Below, piece by piece: positions 57,788-64,000 of a DNA stretch of 64,000 bases. The translations under genes were made by a program, and so were the position numbers. Position 1 is the first letter of the stretch. Every line of letters starts with the position of its first letter. Location: assembly GCF_032678705.1 (NCBI RefSeq), contig NZ_JAVTSS010000002.1, forward strand, positions 930,001 through 994,000, given 5' to 3'. The stretch is from Pedobacter frigiditerrae. GTDB taxonomy: Bacteria > Bacteroidota > Bacteroidia > Sphingobacteriales > Sphingobacteriaceae. Below the pieces are notes generated by a model. It was not told the origin of the DNA. It did no database searches and saw only the letters and a list, made by a program, of their open reading frames with translations.

Positions 57788-58933
57788 TTAGTTCATCAAA
57801 GTTTTGTTAAAACCAACAAATAGCTTAAATAGATTTTCATAAACGGTAAACGGAAGTGTTTCAGGTTTGTCGAAAACATCGTGGTAAGCCGCAATTCCAC
57901 CTTGTGTGTAAAGGAAAAAAGCAGGCACTCCTTTTTCAGTAAAAAAATAATGGTCGCTATTTGCAGCTTTCCCTCTCGGATTAATTTTAACTAAGAATTT
58001 ACCTTCATCATTAACTTTATTTAAAGCTGCAAATTCTTTAGGATATTGAGTTGCATTTACAACCGTTGCTCCTGTTTCGCCTGTTCCAACCATATCTACG
58101 TTAATTAGAAACCTAATTTTAGCCAATGGGATAATTGGATGTTCTGTAAAATACTTTGAGCCTAAAATTCCTGCTTCTTCTCCAGCAAAGCAGATAAAAG
58201 CAATGGTGTATTTCTGCGGGTGGGTTGCATAATATTTTGCTAAACTTAATAAAAATGAAACCCCGCTACCATTGTCGTTTGCACCAGGAAAATAAGTGTC
58301 TTTTCCCATTCCACCTAAATGGTCGTAATGAGCAGTAATTAGAATAACAGAATCTGGTTTTGTTGTCCCTTTAACCACAGCGCAAATATTTGATGCACTA
58401 AAATCTGGAATAAATTGATTTTCAATATTAATAGCTAAAGATTTTGGTGTTTCGCTAAGCGAAGATTTTTTGATGAAAATTTCTGTGTAATCATTAACTC
58501 TTTGTGAAACAGACCAAGTTAGTTTATCCTGTAGAACAAGTATTATTCTATTTTTCGCATCTAAAAAAGTCAAACTATCTTTTTGCTCCAGCTCTGATTT
58601 TGCCACAATGCCAATACTTGCTTGGCCAACAATAAAATCTTTGCCAGGAATTAATTTTTTGCCATTGATATTTAAATCCATTTCCCCAGGAAAAGTATTT
58701 ACAGAGAACATAAAAGGTTGTTTAAAATCTTTTCCAACCATCGGCTGTAAGCCAAAAGATTTAAACTGAGCTTCTATAAAACCAGCTGCTTTGCTCATTC
58801 CATTTTTGGTATAACCTCTTCCCCAAAACTCTTTCGAAGTAAGTGTGTTTAAAGTTTTTTGGGCATACTTTAAATCTTGGGCAAACCCAGTTAAACTAGT
58901 AAATAAGATTAAAATAATTAATGCTCTTCTCAT
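57788..58933 (-). CDS. M28-family zinc aminopeptidase, exported
   Basis: A 381-residue exported peptidase. Signal peptide MRRALIILILFTSLTGFAQ; the frame is open 7 codons upstream but ATG 58933 starts the signal. The M28 domain has HYDHLGG, GANDNGSG, CFAGEEAGILGS and the final His in AYHDVFD, giving a co-catalytic pair of zinc ions. The N-terminal part (about 30-140) is likely a PA-like insert. Substrate unknown. Operon with the 2H phosphoesterase gene. Confidence 0.9.
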   Translation of the reverse strand: MRRALIILILFTSLTGFAQDLKYAQKTLNTLTSKEFWGRGYTKNGMSKAAGFIEAQFKSFGLQPMVGKDFKQPFMFSVNTFPGEMDLNINGKKLIPGKDFIVGQASIGIVAKSELEQKDSLTFLDAKNRIILVLQDKLTWSVSQRVNDYTEIFIKKSSLSETPKSLAINIENQFIPDFSASNICAVVKGTTKPDSVILITAHYDHLGGMGKDTYFPGANDNGSGVSFLLSLAKYYATHPQKYTIAFICFAGEEAGILGSKYFTEHPIIPLAKIRFLINVDMVGTGETGATVVNATQYPKEFAALNKVNDEGKFLVKINPRGKAANSDHYFFTEKGVPAFFLYTQGGIAAYHDVFDKPETLPFTVYENLFKLFVGFNKTLMN

Positions 58934-58975
58934 AAAGATTGATTGGAGAAGCAATATAATAAATGCTAAATGAGA

Positions 58976-59026
58976 AAGCCACAGATTCGCAGATTATCCA
59001 ATGAAAAATCTGTAAATCTGTGGCTT
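58976..59026. repeat. Inverted repeat of the AGCCACAGATT family
   Basis: AAGCCACAGATT and AATCTGTGGCTT are perfect 12-bp arms; inside are more AGATT/AATCT words. A sister copy is at 5756-5810. Confidence 0.65.
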
Positions 59027-59045
59027 AAAATATGGTAAGCTTCTT

Positions 59046-59969
59046 CTAACTAGCTTTTACTAAATAAGCTTCGATAACTTTTTTAATGTTTTCCTTGTTT
59101 TTTTCTGACGACCATTTTTCTTTTGCAGACAGATCTCCCAAAGCAAAAAATTGCTCATACAATAACTTGTTATCAACTTTAAGGTTTAATTTAAGGTAGT
59201 TTGTTTCTGCAAATACCGCATCCCAACTAGCACGAGCGTCTTTCCAGAAACCTTCTTGTTGTTTCCACCAAGTTTGTGCATAACCGAAAGATTTTGTGTC
59301 AGTTTTAATAAACTCTTCCATCCCTTTTTCCATTGCAATTAGTTTGTCTTTACCATCGGCACGAACAATTTTTTTGTTGTCTTGTTCGAACATCCAACCA
59401 TTAGCCGTTAAGTAAAGGTTGTTGCCACGATTTAAAACATTATAATCATTACGTTCAGTGCTTTCTCTACGTGGAAGTGGAGAGTCTGTATTGCTTTGCC
59501 ATTGGTGTTTGCCATCTACGTGTACCCAAGTTCCTATAGCTTGGTAACGTGGACTATCATCAACTTGAAAAACTTTTTGTGTCCATTTTCCTTTTACATC
59601 ATTTGCAGAAAGGGTAACTTTTTTCCAAGCGTTATCTTTATCGTAAGCTAAAATGGTTTGATCCTCGTAAGTCCAATCTTCTCTCCAGTGTTTAATGATC
59701 ATACTATCGCCTCTCATGACCAATAAATGCTGGATAACAATTTTCTTTGGCGAATCTTCTACCAGAATAGCAATTTCTTTTGCAGAAGAACGATGTCTTT
59801 CGTGGAATTTGTAATCATCTTCAGGAGAAAATGTTTCTGCATAATTAAATGTTACTTTATAAAAGCCTGCTAGAGATTTAATGGCTTCTCGATCTTGATC
59901 TATTTTGTTTTGTGCGTTAACGCTCAACAATGGAAATAGTAAAGCGAATAGTAAGTGTAGTTTTTTCAT
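59046..59969 (-). CDS. Exported DUF6607-like protein of the iron operon
   Basis: A 307-residue protein with signal peptide (MKKLHLLFALLFPLLSVNAQ). The mature part has many Trp and Tyr residues and charged blocks (FHERHRSSAKEI, WREDWTYEDQ, WKQQEGFWKDA) and resembles DUF6607 proteins, which in my recollection accompany TonB receptors and PepSY proteins. It starts one base after the PepSY gene ends, so the two are coupled. The role, perhaps in heme or siderophore handling, is inferred from context. Confidence 0.8.
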   Translation of the reverse strand: MKKLHLLFALLFPLLSVNAQNKIDQDREAIKSLAGFYKVTFNYAETFSPEDDYKFHERHRSSAKEIAILVEDSPKKIVIQHLLVMRGDSMIIKHWREDWTYEDQTILAYDKDNAWKKVTLSANDVKGKWTQKVFQVDDSPRYQAIGTWVHVDGKHQWQSNTDSPLPRRESTERNDYNVLNRGNNLYLTANGWMFEQDNKKIVRADGKDKLIAMEKGMEEFIKTDTKSFGYAQTWWKQQEGFWKDARASWDAVFAETNYLKLNLKVDNKLLYEQFFALGDLSAKEKWSSEKNKENIKKVIEAYLVKAS

Positions 59970-59970
59970 G

Positions 59971-61128
59971 TTATATTGATTTAAGAGTTTTTGTTTTTTT
60001 CTTCTTTCTACCTAGCCAAATAATTACTCCGGTTACAGGCATACTCGCTGCAACAAGGCTAGTTATAAAAGCCATTATTTTTCCAGGTAAACCTAACACT
60101 GATCCAACATGGATATCATAATTCATCCTCGAAATTTTATCAGCTGTGCTCGTATTTGAAAATTTACCATACATGTGTTTTACTTCAATTTCCTTTAAGG
60201 TATGTTGGTCGAAGTATCTGTAATCTGCTTTCCAATAAGTGCTTGGGTCTGGGTTTTTGGCGATTTCTACAGATGCTTTTTCATTTTCTGGAATGTGAAC
60301 ATCATAGCTGCCCTTAAATGTTGGGTCTTCTTTTACAAATTTTGCCCAAAGTACATCAGCCGCTGCTGCATTTACATTTAATTTGGCTGTTCTTGTAGTG
60401 TCTGAAAAGGTTTCTTCAAAAACAGTCATTGATTGTCCACCAGAACTTATCCAATAAACAGATTTTGCGAACCATTGAAAGCCCATTACCATTCCAGATA
60501 AGGCAATAAAAATGACAATGAAAGTCATATAGAAACCTAACACGTTATGTAAATCGTAATTTAACCTACGCCATTTTGATTTTAATTTTACACTGAAACG
60601 TTGCTTTCTGGCAGCCTTGCTTTTTGGCCACCATAATATTAATCCAGAAATTAAAAGGAAAACAAAAATCATTGTGGCGGTTGTTAAAATTGGCTGACCA
60701 ATCTCGGGCTGTAACCACAAATAATAATGTCCGTTAATTACAATCCTGAAGAAATCCTCGCTCATGTCTTTAACCTTTAATACTTCTCCGGTGTATTGAT
60801 TTACAAAAACTATGAAATAATATTCGGGATCTGCGTTGTAATAAACTACCTGTGTGGTTTTTCCTGGTTGGTAATTAACACTATGGGCATGTTTATTAGG
60901 AAGTGCCTTGTCTGCAATTTTTTTTAACTTAGTTGGAGGTAATATTGGCTTATTTTGAACCTCTGTAAAACGATAGGATTGTATCGCATTTTCAATCTCT
61001 AATTCAAAGGCCAAAATGCAACCCGTTATACCTAAGAAAAATACAAATAGCCCAGATGTTAATCCGAGCCATAAGTGTATTTTGCCTGTCCAATATTTAA
61101 ACCTGTTGGTCTTTTTCTTTACTGGCAT
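59971..61128 (-). CDS. PepSY-associated TM helix protein (siderophore/iron reductase type)
   Basis: A 385-residue inner-membrane protein with four TM segments (about 15-37, 147-168, 200-222 and 345-368) and PepSY-like periplasmic domains between. The N-terminal RFKYWTGKIHLWLGLTSGLF and WWPKSKAARKQRF are typical of PepSY_TM proteins, which in iron operons are thought to reduce ferric siderophores after uptake. It is 8 bases from the siderophore receptor gene upstream and 1 base from the DUF6607-like gene downstream. Confidence 0.88.
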   Translation of the reverse strand: MPVKKKTNRFKYWTGKIHLWLGLTSGLFVFFLGITGCILAFELEIENAIQSYRFTEVQNKPILPPTKLKKIADKALPNKHAHSVNYQPGKTTQVVYYNADPEYYFIVFVNQYTGEVLKVKDMSEDFFRIVINGHYYLWLQPEIGQPILTTATMIFVFLLISGLILWWPKSKAARKQRFSVKLKSKWRRLNYDLHNVLGFYMTFIVIFIALSGMVMGFQWFAKSVYWISSGGQSMTVFEETFSDTTRTAKLNVNAAAADVLWAKFVKEDPTFKGSYDVHIPENEKASVEIAKNPDPSTYWKADYRYFDQHTLKEIEVKHMYGKFSNTSTADKISRMNYDIHVGSVLGLPGKIMAFITSLVAASMPVTGVIIWLGRKKKKTKTLKSI

Positions 61129-61136
61129 AAATGATA

Positions 61137-63584
61137 TTAAAATTTATAAGCAATGCTTAAACGATAATTTCTTGGAGCTTCTGCTTGCCATGAATAGGCA
61201 GGTTGCGTATAATCTGGAGCATTCCAATAATCGGTATAATAGGCACCAGAGAATAAATACTTATCTAAAATGTTAAATGCATTTGCGGTAACTTTTACTG
61301 CTTTGTTTTCCCAGAACAAACCACCATCTAATTTGAAATAGTTTGGTAAGTTTTTATTTGCGTTAGAGCCATCGTAAGTTCCAGTTGCTCTACCAGCTAG
61401 GTAAGTAAATCCTCCAGAAATACCAGTTCCTTTTAAAACACCACCTTGTAAGGTATAAGTTAACCAAGCGTTGGTAGTATGTTTTGAGAAGCCTGGGACA
61501 ATTTCTCCAACTACAATACTTGTTACACCTTCGGCAACTTTAGTTACTTTGCCGTCTGTATAAGCATAGTTGGCAATTAATCTTAATCCGGCAGTAATTT
61601 CTCCTCTTAAATCAAATTCAATTCCTTGAGCTCTTTTTTCTCCAATAATAATACTGAAATTCTCTCTTCCTGAACTTGGATCAGATGGGTTAATAAGATC
61701 ATTGTCTGGGTCTGAAGTAAGCTCATTTTGTTTAAGTATTCTATAGGCAGAAAGTGTAGTATTCCATTTTCCGTCAAACCAATCTTTTTTAAAACCTACT
61801 TCATAGTTTGTTCCAGTAATTGGGTTAGGTGTTCCGCCGCTGCGTAAATTTCCTGTTTGTGGTATAAATGCTGCATCATACACAGCATATACAGCTGTGT
61901 TTTTATCAAGAGAAACACTTAAGCCAATTCTAGGGGTAAAATGTTTTGCTTTATCAGATGCGCCACCCCAAGCAGATTGACTCACATAAGTATATCTTCC
62001 TGCTAAGGTTAAACGAGCTTTATTGTTAAAAAACCCAAGCTCATCTTGTACGTAACCACTTAAATATTTCTGATCCATTAAACCACCTGCAGCAATCGCT
62101 CTTTGCAATAATGGAGTTTCTCTGTCAAAATTTGGATAACCATTAGACGGAAAACCATAATTAGGATTGTTTAGGTCAAAAGGAGAAGATGGTAAATCTA
62201 AATCATGAGACTGGCCCCAGTCTGCTAAATAATCTTTTTTGCCACCATCAAAACCTGCAATAATTCTGTGGTTTATGCCACCTGTTTTTGCTTGTCCGTT
62301 GATAAATAATTGAGCTAATTTCATTGTACTTTCTGCATCCCAAATACCAACATTTCTAATTACAGTATTGTCTGCATTAATTACCGATGGCCATGAGCTA
62401 CTTCCATTTTGTAAATATTTTGAATAGGCAACTTGAGCTGTTAATTTCCAATCAGTGCTAAAATTGTGCTGTAAATTTAAGAAAACACTATGGTCGTTAA
62501 TTCTTGTAGGTTGTACGCCTGGTTGTGTAAGCGTAAAATCTCGTGGCAAGGAAGCATAACCTCCATCTGGTTTAAAAATATAATAAGAACCAACTTCAGT
62601 CATTTTTGCATTTTGCAATGTATATTCTGCTGTAAATTTGGTGTTGTTTGTTATTTGGTAACTCAATGATGGAGCAAATGTATACCTGTCGTTTTTTTCA
62701 AAAGGCCTAAAAGAACCTTTGGTTTGAATAGCCGCATTTAGCCTAAATAATAATTTTCCATCTGTGGTCAATCTTCTATCAAAATCAACAGTTGTTCTGT
62801 ATAAATCATAGCTGCCCAGCGTAAAAGAAACTTCGCCCTTGTTAAAACCAGAAGGTTTTTTGGTAACTACATTATACATTCCACTTGGATCGCCATTTCC
62901 AAGCATAAAACCAGCTGGGCCTTTTACAAATTCGATATGGTCAACAATACTCATGTCTTCTGTTAGTGGACCCCAATAAGAAGAAACAAAGTTGAAGCCA
63001 TTACGCATAGCCTGAATTTGAGAACCACGCATGGTGATGTTGGTATACATATCACCCCAATGTTCTAAACGTGTTGCGCCACTTACATTTCTAATCAAGC
63101 CGTCGCTCATGCTAATAATTTGCTGATCTTTTATAACTTGATCACTTATGGTTTGAATATTCTGTGGAGCTTCTAAAATGGGTTCATTTAACCTTAATGA
63201 AGCAGATGGTAAGCTAACCTTGTATTTGTTTTTTATTCCAGCTATTGTTACTTCGTTTAATGCTTGGCTATTTTCTGTTAGCACGAAATCTAAAATCAAT
63301 GTTTGTCCAGCAGTTGCTGTTATTTCTTTTTCTTGTGCGTTTACACCAACAGAGCTAATTTTAAGTGTATAGCTTCCAGGTTTAACTCTTTGTAAAGTGT
63401 ATTCGCCATTATCATTGGTAGTTGTACCTTGGTTTTTATTTTTTAAACCGATGCTAACAAATTGTGCTGGTTTACCATCGGCAGTGGTAATCTTTCCTTT
63501 AATGGTAGCATTTTGTTGCCCAAAGGCCGAGATGGATAATGTTGTAAAAAAAAGTAGGATCGCGTTTCGTAACTGTATTCTCAT
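61137..63584 (-). CDS. TonB-dependent siderophore receptor
   Basis: An 815-residue outer-membrane receptor. Signal peptide MRIQLRNAILLFFTTLSISAFGQ; then a carboxypeptidase-like domain (about 24-105), plug domain (about 120-245, with EAPQNIQTISDQVIKDQQ and GPAGFMLGNGDPSGMYNVVTKKP) and 22-strand barrel ending NYRLSIAYKF with terminal Phe. The FNIVTKKP-type plug and overall pattern match the TonB-siderophor group (FhuA/FpvA-like). I use ATG at 63584; an in-frame ATG at 63629 is inside the Fur-like operator region. The operon includes PepSY and DUF6607-like proteins; two Fur-like boxes lie upstream. Confidence 0.93.
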   Translation of the reverse strand: MRIQLRNAILLFFTTLSISAFGQQNATIKGKITTADGKPAQFVSIGLKNKNQGTTTNDNGEYTLQRVKPGSYTLKISSVGVNAQEKEITATAGQTLILDFVLTENSQALNEVTIAGIKNKYKVSLPSASLRLNEPILEAPQNIQTISDQVIKDQQIISMSDGLIRNVSGATRLEHWGDMYTNITMRGSQIQAMRNGFNFVSSYWGPLTEDMSIVDHIEFVKGPAGFMLGNGDPSGMYNVVTKKPSGFNKGEVSFTLGSYDLYRTTVDFDRRLTTDGKLLFRLNAAIQTKGSFRPFEKNDRYTFAPSLSYQITNNTKFTAEYTLQNAKMTEVGSYYIFKPDGGYASLPRDFTLTQPGVQPTRINDHSVFLNLQHNFSTDWKLTAQVAYSKYLQNGSSSWPSVINADNTVIRNVGIWDAESTMKLAQLFINGQAKTGGINHRIIAGFDGGKKDYLADWGQSHDLDLPSSPFDLNNPNYGFPSNGYPNFDRETPLLQRAIAAGGLMDQKYLSGYVQDELGFFNNKARLTLAGRYTYVSQSAWGGASDKAKHFTPRIGLSVSLDKNTAVYAVYDAAFIPQTGNLRSGGTPNPITGTNYEVGFKKDWFDGKWNTTLSAYRILKQNELTSDPDNDLINPSDPSSGRENFSIIIGEKRAQGIEFDLRGEITAGLRLIANYAYTDGKVTKVAEGVTSIVVGEIVPGFSKHTTNAWLTYTLQGGVLKGTGISGGFTYLAGRATGTYDGSNANKNLPNYFKLDGGLFWENKAVKVTANAFNILDKYLFSGAYYTDYWNAPDYTQPAYSWQAEAPRNYRLSIAYKF

Positions 63585-63592
63585 CGTTATTC

Positions 63593-63614
63593 TTATTTGG
63601 ATTAATTCTAAAGA
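63593..63614. promoter_or_regulatory. Fur-like palindrome, proximal copy
   Basis: TTATTTGGATTAATTCTAAAGA matches the palindrome TTATTTnGAATnATTCnAAATAA at most positions. It lies 9-30 bases before the receptor ATG, a repressor position. Confidence 0.5.
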
Positions 63615-63650
63615 GATGCAAATAAACAACGAAAAAATTAACTATCCAAA

Positions 63651-63673
63651 TTATTTTGAATAATTCTAAATAA
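63651..63673. promoter_or_regulatory. Fur-like palindrome, distal copy
   Basis: The 23-bp site starts TTATTTTGAATAATTC and ends with TAAATAA. It is a 20-of-23 palindrome with mismatches only at the three spacer bases. Centred about 78 bases upstream of the receptor ATG. Confidence 0.6.
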
Positions 63674-63697
63674 GAAACAAATGAGCTATGGACGCAA

Positions 63698-63729
63698 AAA
63701 AAAAGGCACCATAATCATGGTGCCCTTTT
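63698..63729 (-). terminator. Rho-independent terminator of the DUF4397 gene
   Basis: GGCACCAT and ATGGTGCC form an 8-bp stem with a 4-base loop; on the minus strand it is followed by a run of about 9 T. Confidence 0.8.
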
Positions 63730-63747
63730 AAATTCTTTTAAAAAAAT

Positions 63748-64000
63748 CTATTGTTGCTTATACAATTGAGCAGTAATTGGATGCTCGTTTGAGTTTGCAG
63801 GGGCAATTAATCCTCTAGCAATAATGGTATAATGAAAGCCAGCCGCAAGCACAGAGCCAGGCAGAGAAGCTATAACGTTTCCGGTTGCTTTATCTTTAAC
63901 ATCAAATGTAAAAGTTCCTGCTGTTAGAGAAGTATATGTACTGGCTTCTTTAAAAAGCTTATTAGTAGTAACTGTTGCACCGCCATTAATTACCAAATCA
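63748..64000 (-). CDS. DUF4397-domain protein, 3' part, cut by the window edge
   Basis: The frame runs from beyond the right edge to the stop at 63748. The visible 84 or so residues have the C-terminal beta-sandwich pattern of DUF4397 (LTAGTFTFDVKDKATGNVIA, HYTIIARG), with strands alternating hydrophobic residues. The N-terminus, including any signal peptide, is outside the window. DUF4397 proteins are exported in Bacteroidota. Confidence 0.75.
   Translation of the reverse strand, partial: DLVINGGATVTTNKLFKEASTYTSLTAGTFTFDVKDKATGNVIASLPGSVLAAGFHYTIIARGLIAPANSNEHPITAQLYKQQ

Overview
The window is a chromosomal segment of a Bacteroidota bacterium, most likely Sphingobacteriaceae (Pedobacter-like). 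This rests on the AT-rich sequence, Bacteroidota-type TAnnTTTG -7 promoter boxes with few recognisable Shine-Dalgarno sites, outer-membrane TonB-dependent proteins with carboxypeptidase-like N-terminal domains, a DUF6249 protein, a GlnRS, a long PolA, and the style of the intergenic repeats. There are about 62 protein-coding genes. I saw no rRNA, tRNA, CRISPR array, transposase or prophage. Both window ends cut genes: a minus-strand start at 1-31 and a DUF4397 protein at 63748-64000.

Layout. 1-600: repeat-rich spacer with two divergent ECF-type promoters. 623-5743: DUF6249 protein, a minus-strand operon (histidine kinase, DinB, hotdog thioesterase), gltX and a neutral zinc metallopeptidase. 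5934-12823: a compact six-gene signalling cluster (REC-kinase, a 1196-aa CHASE3-GAF-kinase-REC-REC-REC protein, single-domain REC, CheR, REC-less CheB, single-domain REC) with no chemoreceptor, CheA or flagellar gene nearby. 13124-22272: outer-membrane receptor, M49 peptidase and amidase lipoproteins, glnS, a B12-binding protein and an enoyl-CoA hydratase. 22441-28807: beta-barrel protein, NtrC-type regulator, AI-2E permease, a YtxH/holin-like envelope trio, aspS. 29194-31510: ECF sigma factor, anti-sigma-like protein and a QY-repeat exported protein in overlapping frames. 31591-38009: TerC, thioredoxin-reductase-like flavoprotein, NdpA, AraC-type regulator, SDR, MHS transporter. 38103-43316: bestrophin, rlmI, csaA, tadA, superoxide dismutase, OxyR. 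43579-45755: three unrecognised secreted proteins. 45786-53190: trmB, an alkyltransferase-like protein, AhpD-like protein, four-helix-bundle protein, tag, polA, a TonB-C protein and a small repeat protein. 53245-59026: MBL hydrolase, YbaB, DUF4394 lipoprotein, old yellow enzyme, 2'-5' RNA ligase-like protein, M28 peptidase. 59046-63584: iron operon (siderophore receptor, PepSY protein, DUF6607-like protein) behind two Fur-like palindromes.

Most notable: (1) four matches to one ECF-type promoter pattern (TGyAAC, 16-17 nt, yGTC); (2) the DNA glycosylase gene tag, whose conserved N-terminus is one base out of frame with the only nearby ATG across a heptanucleotide repeat, which could be a phase switch; (3) a four-helix-bundle gene bracketed by complementary tracts of that repeat; (4) the CheR/CheB/multi-receiver signalling cluster; (5) a dispersed stem-loop element framed by CTAAACCCGAT and AGCGGGGC; (6) several families of quasi-periodic word-like intergenic tracts, often directly upstream of start codons.
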